Below, one piece after another: positions 42,865-51,343 of a stretch of 64,000 bases of DNA. Source of the stretch: CAZGUH01 sp964529005 (GTDB taxonomy: Bacteria > Actinomycetota > Acidimicrobiia > Acidimicrobiales > Ilumatobacteraceae); NCBI GenBank assembly GCA_964529005.1, contig CAZGUH010000001.1:124001-188000 (forward strand), read 5' to 3'. The position numbers and the translations under genes were made by a program. Below the pieces are notes generated by a model, which saw nothing but the letters and a program-made list of their open reading frames with translations, had not been told where the DNA came from and did no database searches. Positions within the stretch are counted from its first letter, which is position 1, and every line of letters starts with the position of its first letter.

Positions 42865-43757
42865 TGCGTGTCCGGGGTGGTGGTGAGCAGCGCCCGGAGG
42901 TGGGCGATGATCATGAACGGATCGATGCGCACGTAGTCGCCGTCGACGACCGCCCAGCCGAGGCTCGCGCCCCAGGCCGCGGCCGCACGGACCGCCTCGA
43001 TCAGCCCGTCGGGGTGGGCGACGCTGACGATGTCGGGGCGCACGCTGACGAAGTGCTGCCACGCGCCGCCGATGACGAGGTGGATGTGCCGATCGCGAGC
43101 GGAACGGTCGAGCTCGCTGACGTCGACGTCGGGCACGGCGACCGACGACACCGAGTCGCCCAGCTCTTCGGCCGTCAGTTGAACCAGCTTCAGGTGTCGC
43201 GCCAGGTTGGCGCACGCCGGGCCGATCATGACCGCCGGGTCGCCCGGTGGCAGCGTGCACAGCGGCTTCAGCGCGAGCAGCAGCGCAGCGTTCCACTCGA
43301 TCTCGTCCGTGGGGTGGTGGCGCAACGCAGCGTCGATCACGGAATCGGGAACGCCGAGCACGCGCAGCCCGGTGGCCGACCAGGGGCATCCCGGCGCCGG
43401 AGCCGGTGGCGGCGGCTCGACGAGCGGCGGCGCGGCGCCCTCGTGGCGCAACTCGGTGGAGAGGCGCTCGGCGAACGACCCGCCAGCCGCGAGGCGCAGC
43501 GATGCGACCAGCTCCTCTGCGGTCGCCATGCCGGCGGCTCCGGGGCGGCAGCGGTCGGCGGCGGGGGTGGCGGTCAGGCGCACCAGTTCGGTGGCGAAGA
43601 AGCCGGCGAGGCCGCCGTGGCGGACGCGCTCGATCGACACCGTGCGGAAGTCGGGACCGATCGCGTCGCCGGCAGCGGCCTCGGCCTGCTCGGCCGACGT
43701 GGCGAGGACGGTCACCGCGCCGTCGGCGTGCTCGATCACGGGATACTGCCTGCCCAT
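42861..43757 (-). CDS. FlhF-like protein with degenerate GTPase site
   Basis: About 298 residues. The N-terminus resembles FlhF: regular helix/strand then IGPDFRTVSIERVRHGGLAG and FFATELVRLTA. After a Pro-rich linker (about 115-125) comes a domain where the expected P-loop GPTGVGKTT is replaced by MIGPACANLARHLK, followed by DVDVSELDRSARDRH. It thus looks like an SRP-GTPase relative that cannot bind GTP. It sits directly after flhA, the usual location of flhF. ATG 43757 or the adjacent GTG 43760 may be used. The homology is my reading of motif layout and is not certain. Confidence 0.5.
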   Translation of the reverse strand: MGRQYPVIEHADGAVTVLATSAEQAEAAAGDAIGPDFRTVSIERVRHGGLAGFFATELVRLTATPAADRCRPGAAGMATAEELVASLRLAAGGSFAERLSTELRHEGAAPPLVEPPPPAPAPGCPWSATGLRVLGVPDSVIDAALRHHPTDEIEWNAALLLALKPLCTLPPGDPAVMIGPACANLARHLKLVQLTAEELGDSVSSVAVPDVDVSELDRSARDRHIHLVIGGAWQHFVSVRPDIVSVAHPDGLIEAVRAAAAWGASLGWAVVDGDYVRIDPFMIIAHLRALLTTTPDTQ

Positions 43758-43785
43758 CACGCCCGACCATGTCGGCTCGCCGGTC

Positions 43786-43817
43786 GAACCGGCCCACCGC
43801 GTTGACGTGGCCGGTTC
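43786..43817 (-). terminator. Hairpin at the end of flhA
   Basis: Perfect 9-base arms GAACCGGCC (43786-43794) and GGCCGGTTC (43809-43817) with a 14-base loop, overlapping the first bases of the flhA stop on the reverse strand. No U-tract follows. It may weaken read-through from the export operon into the FlhF-like gene. Confidence 0.45.
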
Positions 43818-45843
43818 ACGGTGAGCCGATGACCTCGGTGACGCTGATCGTCAGGTGGCGGGGCAGCTCGCGGTAGGCAAACGTCGGCAGTTCGAGCCCG
43901 GCGGCATGGAGCAGGCGGGCCAGCGGGCGGCGCAGCGCGGGCGCGCACGTGAGCACCACCGGATCGCCGCCGGCGAGGCGCTCCCACGCGGCCCGCACCG
44001 ACTCGCGGACGCTGTCGAGCATCTCGGGTTCGAGCGCGAGATGGGTGGTGCCGTCGACCTCGCGCAACGAGGCCAGCAGCCGGCCTTCCAGGTCCGGCAC
44101 GAACAGGATCGCCGCCACGCGCTGCGCGGGCGCGACCGTCGCCGCGATCTGCGCGCCGAGCACGGCGCGGCACTCGTCGGCGAGCGCATCCGCGCCCTGC
44201 ACCGATCCTGCCGACACCGAGATCGTCTCGACGATCCGCGGGAGGTCCCGGATCGACACGCGCTCGGCCAGCAGCGATCGCAGCACTTGGTGCAGCGCGG
44301 TCAGCGGCACGCGGTCGCTGCCGACCTCGTTGGCGAGCAGCGGCTGGTCGGCGCGCAGCACCTCGACGAGGTCGGCGACCTGCTGGCGTGACAGCAGATC
44401 GGGCGCCGAGCGGCGGGCGATCTCCGCCAGGTGGGTGACGATCGCCGCCGAGCGCGGCACGATCGTCGCCCCCGATGCCGCGGCGGCGGCGCGCTCGCTC
44501 TCGGGCACCCAGTACCCGACGAGGCCGAACACCGGCTCGACGACGCGCTCACCGAGGCCGGCGAGGCGCAGGTCGTCGCCGGTGGTCGGGTCGGGCAGCG
44601 CCAGCACGCTGTCGCGCGGCGCGCGGCCGCTTCCGACGTCGACGCCGAACAGCGCGATGCGGTACTCGCCGGCGGGCAGCGTGGCGTCGTCGCTCGTGAC
44701 GACCTGGGGCATGACGAAGCCGAGCTCCGAGGCGAGCTGGCGGCGCAGCTCGCGGATCCGCGCCAGCAGGTCGCCGGCGACGAGATCGGTGAGGTCGTAG
44801 GCGAGGCGCAGCTCGAGCGGCTCGGTGCGCATCCTGGCCATCAGCACCTCGGGGTCGTCGGGGTCGGTCGACACCGCGACGTCGGGTCCGCTGTCGAGGG
44901 CCGCGGCGAGCGGGCGGATGCGGCCGCTGATGACCCACAGACCGACCGCCAGGGCGACGAACGGCAGCTTCGGCATGCCGGGGATCAGGCCGATCACCAG
45001 CGCGCCCCCGGCGGCGGTGCGCAACGTCGTGGGGTTGCTGGCGAGCTGGTGCGCCAGCTCACCGGCGAGATTGCCCTGATCGCCCTTCACCCGGTTGACG
45101 AGCATGCCGGTGGCGAGCGCGTAGAGCAGCGCGGGGATCTGGGCCACCAGCCCGTCGCCGACGGTGAGTAGCGCGTAATGCTGCATCGCCTCGTTCATCG
45201 ACATGCCGTCGCTCAGCACGCCGATGACGAATCCGCCGATCAGGTTGACGAACACGACGATCACGCCCGCGATCGCGTCCCCTTTGACGAACTTCACGGC
45301 GCCGTCCATCGCGCCGTAGAAGTCCGACTCGCGCGCGATCCGCTTGCGTGCCGCACGGGCGCCTGCTTCGTCGAGCAGCCCGGCTGCGAGGTCGGCGTCG
45401 ACCGCCATCTGCTTGCCGGGCATGGCGTCGAGGCTGAAGCGCGCCGCGACCTCCGACGCCCGTTCGGATCCCTTCGTGATGACGAGCAGATTGACGATCG
45501 TCAGCACCAGGAAGATCACCAAGCCGACCATCACGTTCGAGCCGACGACGACCTCGCCGAACGTCGACACCACCTCGCCGGCGTCGCCGTGGAGCAGGAT
45601 CGACCGCGTGGTCGAGACGGTCAGCGCGATGCGGGCGGTCGTCGTCACCAGCAGCAGCGAGGGATAGCTGGAGAACTCGACCGGATCGGTGACGTTCAAG
45701 ACCGACGCCAGCGTGACCAACCCGGCGACGATGTTGACCGACAACAGGATGTCGAGCAACGCCGTAGGCATCGGGACGACGAGGCACACGACGATGCCGA
45801 CGATCAGCGCCGGCAGCGCGAACTGGCTGCGCGTGCTCGTCAT
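43816..45843 (-). CDS. flhA: FlhA flagellar export gate protein
   Basis: A 675-residue protein. The N-terminal half has about eight helices (PALIVGIVVCLVVPMPTALL onward) and the FHIPEP-type signature loop ARESDFYGAMDGAVKFVKGD. The cytoplasmic C-terminal half (about 330-675) binds chaperone-substrate complexes; YWVPESERAAA belongs to it. Start ATG 45843 overlaps the flhB stop (ATGA). It is the main component of the proton-driven export gate. Confidence 0.96.
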   Translation of the reverse strand: MTSTRSQFALPALIVGIVVCLVVPMPTALLDILLSVNIVAGLVTLASVLNVTDPVEFSSYPSLLLVTTTARIALTVSTTRSILLHGDAGEVVSTFGEVVVGSNVMVGLVIFLVLTIVNLLVITKGSERASEVAARFSLDAMPGKQMAVDADLAAGLLDEAGARAARKRIARESDFYGAMDGAVKFVKGDAIAGVIVVFVNLIGGFVIGVLSDGMSMNEAMQHYALLTVGDGLVAQIPALLYALATGMLVNRVKGDQGNLAGELAHQLASNPTTLRTAAGGALVIGLIPGMPKLPFVALAVGLWVISGRIRPLAAALDSGPDVAVSTDPDDPEVLMARMRTEPLELRLAYDLTDLVAGDLLARIRELRRQLASELGFVMPQVVTSDDATLPAGEYRIALFGVDVGSGRAPRDSVLALPDPTTGDDLRLAGLGERVVEPVFGLVGYWVPESERAAAAASGATIVPRSAAIVTHLAEIARRSAPDLLSRQQVADLVEVLRADQPLLANEVGSDRVPLTALHQVLRSLLAERVSIRDLPRIVETISVSAGSVQGADALADECRAVLGAQIAATVAPAQRVAAILFVPDLEGRLLASLREVDGTTHLALEPEMLDSVRESVRAAWERLAGGDPVVLTCAPALRRPLARLLHAAGLELPTFAYRELPRHLTISVTEVIGSP

Positions 45844-46928
45844 GCGGCGCCCCTCGGGGCAGCGACGTGGTCAGGGACGCGGCCGCGCCGCCAGTACGCG
45901 GCGACGAGCACCTTGACGACCGCGTCGAAGAACCGCTCGGGCACGTATCCGCCGACGCGGACCTGCCGGTGGAGGGCGCGGGCGAGCGGCTTGTCCTCGA
46001 TGATCGGCACGCCATGGCGCGCGGCGTCGCGGCGGATGCGCTGCGCGGCGCGCTCGGTGCCCTTGTCGATCACCTGCGGGGCCGGGGCGCCCGCGGTGTA
46101 GGCGAGCGCGACGGCGAAGTGCGTGGGGTTCGTGATCACGACGTCGGCGAGCGACACCGGCGCCAGCGACCGGCGGCGACGGATCTCGAGACCGATGCGC
46201 TTGCGCGCTGCCTTGGTGTGCGGATCGCCTTCGGTCGACTTCGCCTCGTCGAGAACCTCTTGGCGGGTCATCATCAGGTCGTTGCGCCAGCGGCGGCGGG
46301 AGACGACCTGATCGATCGCGGCGACGATCGCCGCGCCGATGACGATGCGGACGGAGATCGCGGTGATCGCCCTGCCGCACTCTCCGACCACCGGCCCGAG
46401 ACCCGACCGTGTCGGCACCCGGCGCCACAAGGTCGTGAGCGGACCGTACAGCGACAGGCCGACGAGGCCGAGCTTGAGCACGTTCCGCCCGAGCGTGTAC
46501 CCGGCCTTCGCCGGGCTGAGCTGCTGGAGGCCGCGGCGCACGGACAGCTCGCGCAGCGACGGACGGCTGTTCTTCGGCGCCAGGACGAGCCCGGCTTGGG
46601 CGAGGTTGACGACGATGCCGGCCGCAGCGGCGACGACGACACCGGGCGCCCACGCGCGCACGAGCGTCAGCGCGCTGGACATCAGGTCGTCGCCGCGCAG
46701 CCCCTCGCCGCTCGCGGAGCCGTCGGCGCCCGCGCGGCTGAGCCAATCGCGCATGACACCTGCGGACGTGCGCAGCGCGCTCGGCGTGCTGGCGACCACG
46801 GCTGTCAGCGCTGCGGCGAGCACCAGCATCGCCGTTGTCTCCGGCGAGCGCGGCACCTGACCCTGGCGGCGGGCGTCCTTCCGGCGACGCTGAGTCGGCT
46901 GTTCCGTCTTGCCGTCGCGCCGCGCCAT
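45840..46928 (-). CDS. flhB: FlhB flagellar export specificity switch protein
   Basis: A 362-residue protein. N-terminal KTEQPTQRRRKDARRQGQVP is followed by four helices and a cytoplasmic domain with the self-cleavage site NPTH (267-270) in VVITNPTHFAVAL. Cleavage there lets the apparatus switch from hook to filament substrates on a FliK signal. Start ATG 46928 overlaps fliR (ATGA). Confidence 0.95.
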   Translation of the reverse strand: MARRDGKTEQPTQRRRKDARRQGQVPRSPETTAMLVLAAALTAVVASTPSALRTSAGVMRDWLSRAGADGSASGEGLRGDDLMSSALTLVRAWAPGVVVAAAAGIVVNLAQAGLVLAPKNSRPSLRELSVRRGLQQLSPAKAGYTLGRNVLKLGLVGLSLYGPLTTLWRRVPTRSGLGPVVGECGRAITAISVRIVIGAAIVAAIDQVVSRRRWRNDLMMTRQEVLDEAKSTEGDPHTKAARKRIGLEIRRRRSLAPVSLADVVITNPTHFAVALAYTAGAPAPQVIDKGTERAAQRIRRDAARHGVPIIEDKPLARALHRQVRVGGYVPERFFDAVVKVLVAAYWRRGRVPDHVAAPRGAA

Positions 46929-47692
46929 CAGCCACCCCCCAGCAGCCGCGTCACCGAATCCACGCCGCTGGCGATCGCTTGGTCGGCGAAGCGCGGGAAG
47001 AGCACGCACGCGCTGCCCAGCATCGACAGCACGATCAACGTCTTCAGCGGCAGGCCCATGAGGAACGTGTTGATCTGCGGGGCCATGCGGCTCAGCATCC
47101 CGAACGCCAGCTCGCCGACGAACAGGACGGCAGCGATCGGCAGCGCCAGCTCGACACCGCGCTGGAAGAGCGCGCTGAGGCGATCGCTCGCCTCGGCGCC
47201 GAGTGGGGAGAGCTCGCCGAGCGATCCGTCGAGGGGGATCGCCCGGGTCGACAGCCAGAGCACCTGGGCCATCACCGACAGCCCGCCGAGCGCGATGATC
47301 AGCGTCTGCGCGCCCAGCGTGAAGAAGCGGGCCAGCGGACCGGGGGTCGTCCCGCTGTCGGGATCGAACACGGCGCCGAGCGTGATGCCGCTTGCGGTGT
47401 CGACGACCGTGCCGGCGACCTGGAACAGGTGACTGGCGAGGCCGAGGAACCAGCCGAGGATCCCTCCGATCAGCACGTTGACGGCGGCCAGCACGGCGAG
47501 GTGGGCGGCGGACGCGTCCGGCGCGCTGATCGGCTCGCAGACCAGCAGGCCGAGCGCGATGGCGAACGCCGATCGCCCCATCGAGGGGATCGAACGAGGG
47601 ACGAACGAGCACATCGCGACGAACGCCGCGGCGCGCGTCACCGCCAGCGCGAGGCCGATCGCCCAGGACGTCGAGACGCTCAGCTCGAGCAT
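46928..47692 (-). CDS. fliR: FliR flagellar export membrane protein
   Basis: A 254-residue integral membrane protein with about six helices, beginning WAIGLALAVTRAAAFVAMCS and containing IGGILGWFLGLASHLFQVAG, the conserved FliR region. It forms the export core with FliP and FliQ. ATG 47692 follows the fliQ stop directly. Confidence 0.93.
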   Translation of the reverse strand: MLELSVSTSWAIGLALAVTRAAAFVAMCSFVPRSIPSMGRSAFAIALGLLVCEPISAPDASAAHLAVLAAVNVLIGGILGWFLGLASHLFQVAGTVVDTASGITLGAVFDPDSGTTPGPLARFFTLGAQTLIIALGGLSVMAQVLWLSTRAIPLDGSLGELSPLGAEASDRLSALFQRGVELALPIAAVLFVGELAFGMLSRMAPQINTFLMGLPLKTLIVLSMLGSACVLFPRFADQAIASGVDSVTRLLGGG

Positions 47693-47959
47693 TCAGCGCA
47701 CCTCGGGGATCTGGGCCCACATCTCGCGTACGAAGCCGGATAGCTCCTGGAGCATCCACGGGCCGAGCGCGACGAGCACGATCGCGACGGTGGCGAACTT
47801 GGCGATGTAGGCGACCGCTTGCTCCTGGATCTGGGTGATCGTCTGGAACAGGCTGACGACGACGCCGACGACGAGCATCGCCACCAGCAGCGGGCCGGCG
47901 ACCTTCACGCCCGTCAGCGCCATCGTCTTCAACACGTCGACGATCTGGGTGTCGGTCAT
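47693..47959 (-). CDS. fliQ: FliQ flagellar export membrane protein
   Basis: An 88-residue, two-helix protein. It has PLLVAMLVVGVVVSLFQTIT and the conserved QIQEQAVAYIAKFATVAIVL, with length typical of FliQ. ATG 47959 overlaps the fliP stop (ATGA). Confidence 0.95.
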   Translation of the reverse strand: MTDTQIVDVLKTMALTGVKVAGPLLVAMLVVGVVVSLFQTITQIQEQAVAYIAKFATVAIVLVALGPWMLQELSGFVREMWAQIPEVR

Positions 47960-48810
47960 GTGGCCGACCTCAACAGCGAGCTGGTGAGCAGCGCCCAGCC
48001 GTCGACGAGGACGAACAGCGCCAGCTTCACCGGCAGCGAGACGACGACGGGCGGCATCATCAGCATCCCCAGGCCGGCCAGGACGCTGGACACGATCAGG
48101 TCGATGAGCAGGAACGGCACCCAGATCAAGAACCCGATGAGGAACGCCGCGCGCAGCTCGCTGAGGATGAAGGCAGGGATCAGGAAGCGCGGGCCGACGT
48201 CGGTGTTGTCCGCTGGGGGGTCGTCGCCGACCATGTCGTAGAGCATCCCGATGTCGCTCGATCGGGTGTGGTCGAGCATGAAGTCGCGCAGCGGCTCCCA
48301 GCCCTTGGCGATCGCTTCGCCCTGGGTCAGCTCGCCCTTGATCGCAGGTTGGATCGCGGTGTCGTTGACGTCCGCGAACACCGGTCCCATCACGAACAGC
48401 GTGAGGAACGCGGCGAGGCCCGCCAGCACCTGGTTCGGCGGCGTGGTGTTGAGCCCCAGCGCTTGGCGGCTGAGGCCGAGGACGATGAGGAAGCGCGGGA
48501 ACGTCGTCGTCAGCAGCAGCAGGCCGGGGACGACCGCGATGAGCGTGACGAGAACGACGAGCAGCACGGCGTTGCTCGTGCCGGCCGGAGCCTCGATCGA
48601 CACGATGTCGCCGTCGGCTCGCTGCCCGTCGACGGTGATCGGGTCGATGCCGTCGATGGGGTCGATCGGGTCGATGACGCCGGCCGGAGCGGTGGTCTCG
48701 ACGGTGTCGACGGTGTCCTGGGCGGCCACACGCGCGGCGCCGGTGCTCAGTGTCGCGAGGATGGCGACGAGCGCAATTGTGAACGACGTCGCGATGCGCC
48801 GGACGTTCAC
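47956..48810 (-). CDS. fliP: FliP flagellar export membrane protein
   Basis: A 284-residue protein with a cleavable signal sequence (SFTIALVAILATLSTGAARV) and a linker rich in D/I/P. The conserved block LLTTTFPRFLIVLGLSRQAL and the terminal segment SSVLAGLGMLMMPPVVVSLP are diagnostic. The GTG start overlaps fliO (GTGA). It is the core pore subunit of the export gate. Confidence 0.95.
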   Translation of the reverse strand: MNVRRIATSFTIALVAILATLSTGAARVAAQDTVDTVETTAPAGVIDPIDPIDGIDPITVDGQRADGDIVSIEAPAGTSNAVLLVVLVTLIAVVPGLLLLTTTFPRFLIVLGLSRQALGLNTTPPNQVLAGLAAFLTLFVMGPVFADVNDTAIQPAIKGELTQGEAIAKGWEPLRDFMLDHTRSSDIGMLYDMVGDDPPADNTDVGPRFLIPAFILSELRAAFLIGFLIWVPFLLIDLIVSSVLAGLGMLMMPPVVVSLPVKLALFVLVDGWALLTSSLLRSAT

Positions 48811-49133
48811 GACGGAGTCCTGGTCGTCGCCCGGCGGATCCGCTCCAGCACCGACGTGCTGGCGGTCGGCGTCGGCTCGATCGCCGGCATCGTGCTCGGC
48901 GCGGGAGGTGGCGGCGCGTCGTCGAGCTCGGCGAGCAGGTTGACCTGCTGGCTTCCCGCCCCGATCAGCAGCCGCTTGCCGTCGACCTCGACGACGGCGA
49001 GGACCGCGCCACGGTGCAGCGCGGTGCGCGCTGTCACGCGGATCGTGCGCAGCTTGCCGCTCGTACCGCCGCGCACGCGCAGCGCGATGACGATGCCGAG
49101 CAGCACGAGGCTGACGAGCAGGAGGCGGATCAC
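48807..49133 (-). CDS. fliO: FliO flagellar biosynthesis protein
   Basis: A 108-residue small membrane protein: one N-terminal helix (IRLLLVSLVLLGIVIALRV) and a cytoplasmic beta-domain with LHRGAVLAVVEVDGKRLLIG, as in FliO, which helps assemble FliP. A Pro/Thr-rich C-terminus follows. It starts at GTG 49133 and overlaps fliP. Assignment is by fold and position between fliN and fliP. Confidence 0.88.
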   Translation of the reverse strand: MIRLLLVSLVLLGIVIALRVRGGTSGKLRTIRVTARTALHRGAVLAVVEVDGKRLLIGAGSQQVNLLAELDDAPPPPAPSTMPAIEPTPTASTSVLERIRRATTRTPS

Positions 49134-49142
49134 GGCGCGTCG

Positions 49143-49454
49143 TCAGGCTTGGCGGACGGGCAAGATCTCGGCGATCCGCACGCCGAGGTCGTCACCGACG
49201 ACGACGACCTCGCCGCGCGCGACGAGCGAGCCGTTGGCGAGCACCTCGACGAGGCCGCCGGAGTGCCCGATCTCGATCACCGAGCCGGTGCGCAGCTGGA
49301 GCAGCTCCTGCACGGTCATGCGGGCGCGGCCGAGGGCGACGACGATCTCGAGGTTGACGCCGGCGATCACGTCGAGGCTGGCCGCCGGTCCCGCCGGCGT
49401 TCCCTCACCGAACGCTGTGAAATGGGCTGGGGCCGGGGTCGGCTGCTCGAGCAT
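49143..49454 (-). CDS. fliN: FliN flagellar motor switch protein
   Basis: A 103-residue SpoA-domain protein. GVNLEIVVALGRARMTVQEL, LRTGSVIEI and ANGSLVARGEVVVVGDDLGV, RIAEILP are the standard FliN/SpoA blocks. ATG 49454 has GAGGAAG four bases upstream and lies 50 bases within the fliM 3' end. It forms the bottom of the C-ring. Confidence 0.95.
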   Translation of the reverse strand: MLEQPTPAPAHFTAFGEGTPAGPAASLDVIAGVNLEIVVALGRARMTVQELLQLRTGSVIEIGHSGGLVEVLANGSLVARGEVVVVGDDLGVRIAEILPVRQA

Positions 49455-50475
49455 CGTGCTTCCTCGCTTGTGCGTCGACGCCGGCGTCGTCGTGTGCCGG
49501 TCGTTCCGAACCGTGGTGGCCGGGCGCGTCGAGCGGCCCGTGGGTGGCGTCGAGCGGCGCGCCCGGCAGCCCGGCCGGCTCGTCGAATCGGTGCTCGGAC
49601 ACCGAGATCGCCAGGCGTGATCCGCGCCGGCCGAGGTGGCCGCGCAGCACCGCCGCGCCCGCGACGCTGACCGTCGCCGGCTGCGTGATGCGGTGATCCA
49701 GCACGAGCACATCGCCGGGCACGAGCGCGGCGACGACACCGGCCGGCATGGTGGTCGGCGACAGCTGCGCTTCCAGCACGACCGGCAGCTGGTACGCGAT
49801 CCCGTGCATCACCGTCGGATCGACGTCGGCGCCGGCGCGCTCGGCCGCGTGGGCGAGCAGCTTCTCCAGCATCGGTGTCAGCGTCGACAGCGAGAGCACC
49901 ACCGACAGGTCGCCCGCCAGGCCCGAGCCGGGGACGGCGACGGCGTACGTCAGGACCAGCACCATCTGCGTCGGCGCGGTGAGCCCGAGCAGCTGCGGGC
50001 TGAGATCGACCGATTCCATCACGGCGTCGACCTCGACGAACTGCGACAGCGCGTCGCCCAGCGCCTCGACCGCCGCCGCGCCGAGGCGCCGCAGGGTCGG
50101 TATCTCCAGGTCCGTCGGCCGCCGCGGGGGCTCCATGCGGCCGGAGCCGCCGAGCAGCCGGCTCGCCAGCGCGAGCGCGAGAGGGGTGTCCATCTCGATC
50201 AGGACGTCGCCTTGCAGCGGACGGACCGACGCCGTCACCAGCGTGGTGACCGTCGGCAGCGAGCGGACGTACTCGTCCCAGCTGACCTGCGTCGTGCGGA
50301 CGATCTCGAGCGCCGCGGAGGAGCGCACGATGGCGCCGATGCTGCTGCTCAGGCGGCGGGCGAAGGTGTCGTGAAACAGATCGAGCGACCGGACCTGCTC
50401 GCGCGACAGCTTGGTCGGGCGGCGGAAGTCGATCGGCTCCCACGGGCGTTGGGTGTCGTTGTCGCGCGGTGACAT
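49405..50475 (-). CDS. fliM: FliM flagellar motor switch protein, no CheY-binding N-terminal peptide
   Basis: A 356-residue protein. The CheC-like middle domain starts at DFRRPTKLSREQVRSLDLFH, and the C-terminal SpoA domain covers about 240-310. The usual first residues LSQ(D/E)EIDALL, which bind phospho-CheY, are absent: only about 15 residues precede DFRRP. The C-terminus extends about 45 residues beyond the domain in a His/Asp/Ala-rich tail overlapping fliN. ATG 50475 is chosen; GTG 50484 is also possible and would add only three residues, so it would not restore the motif. Confidence 0.93.
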   Translation of the reverse strand: MSPRDNDTQRPWEPIDFRRPTKLSREQVRSLDLFHDTFARRLSSSIGAIVRSSAALEIVRTTQVSWDEYVRSLPTVTTLVTASVRPLQGDVLIEMDTPLALALASRLLGGSGRMEPPRRPTDLEIPTLRRLGAAAVEALGDALSQFVEVDAVMESVDLSPQLLGLTAPTQMVLVLTYAVAVPGSGLAGDLSVVLSLSTLTPMLEKLLAHAAERAGADVDPTVMHGIAYQLPVVLEAQLSPTTMPAGVVAALVPGDVLVLDHRITQPATVSVAGAAVLRGHLGRRGSRLAISVSEHRFDEPAGLPGAPLDATHGPLDAPGHHGSERPAHDDAGVDAQARKHDARAADPGPSPFHSVR

Positions 50476-50500
50476 CTCGCGCACGACTGTGATGGCCGGA

Positions 50501-51343
50501 TCAGGCCTCCGGCCCGGCGAGCACGACGATCTCGACGCGCCGGTTGCGGGCGAGCGATCCGGCATCGCTCCCCTGGGCGACCGGCCGCTGATCGCCGTAG
50601 CCGCTCGCCGCCAGCCGCTCCGGGCTGACACCGAACGAGTCGCGCAACATCTTGATCACGGAGACCGCTCGGTCGACCGACAGATCCCAGTTGTCGTAGC
50701 CCTGGCGGCGCAACGGCCGGTTGTCCGTGTGGCCCTCCACGATGATGTGGTTGCCGATCTCCGTCAGCGCTGGCGCGATCAGCCCGATCACGTCCTCGCC
50801 CGCCGGTGTCACCGCTGCAGACGCCGATTCGAACAGCACGTCGTCGGTCACGATCGAGACCACGAGCCCGCGTTCTTCGACGCGCACCGTCACGTCGTCG
50901 GGGATGCCGGCGCCGGCGACCGTCTCCTGCACGTCGTCGGCCACCTCTTCGAGTTCGGCGGCGGACAGCTCGGGCGGCGGCGCGTCCGCGCCCGGCTCGG
51001 CGCCGTCCTCGCCGGCGATCGTGGTCGTCGTCTCGCCCGCAGCCCCGACGTCTCCGTCGTTCGCGGGCCCGACCCCCGTCGCCGCGGAGCCGACACCGTG
51101 GGCCTCCGCAGCCTCTGCCGCGGCAGGGTTGCCGAAGTCGCCCAGGCCCTGTTTGAACTGCTCGAACTTCTTCAAGTCGATCGTCGAGATCACCCACAGC
51201 ACGAGGAACAGGACCATCAACAGGGTCAGCAGGTCGGCGTAGGTGACCAGCCAGCGGGCGTCCCCGCCTCCGTGACCTCCGCCGCCTCCGCCGCCGCCAC
51301 CGTGTCCTCGGCGCGACCTGCGGCCGCGCCCGCCGCCGCTCAT
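50501..51343 (-). CDS. motB: MotB flagellar motor stator protein
   Basis: A 280-residue stator protein. After a His/Gly-rich tail (GHGGGGGGGGGHGGG, 13-27) comes the single helix with the proton-carrying aspartate D37 in WLVTYADLLTLLM. The C-terminal OmpA-like peptidoglycan-binding domain has HIIVEGHTDNRPL and SLARNRRVEIV. ATG 51343 overlaps the motA stop (ATGA). The glycine tract is a possible cytoplasmic linker. Confidence 0.95.
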   Translation of the reverse strand: MSGGGRGRRSRRGHGGGGGGGGGHGGGDARWLVTYADLLTLLMVLFLVLWVISTIDLKKFEQFKQGLGDFGNPAAAEAAEAHGVGSAATGVGPANDGDVGAAGETTTTIAGEDGAEPGADAPPPELSAAELEEVADDVQETVAGAGIPDDVTVRVEERGLVVSIVTDDVLFESASAAVTPAGEDVIGLIAPALTEIGNHIIVEGHTDNRPLRRQGYDNWDLSVDRAVSVIKMLRDSFGVSPERLAASGYGDQRPVAQGSDAGSLARNRRVEIVVLAGPEA

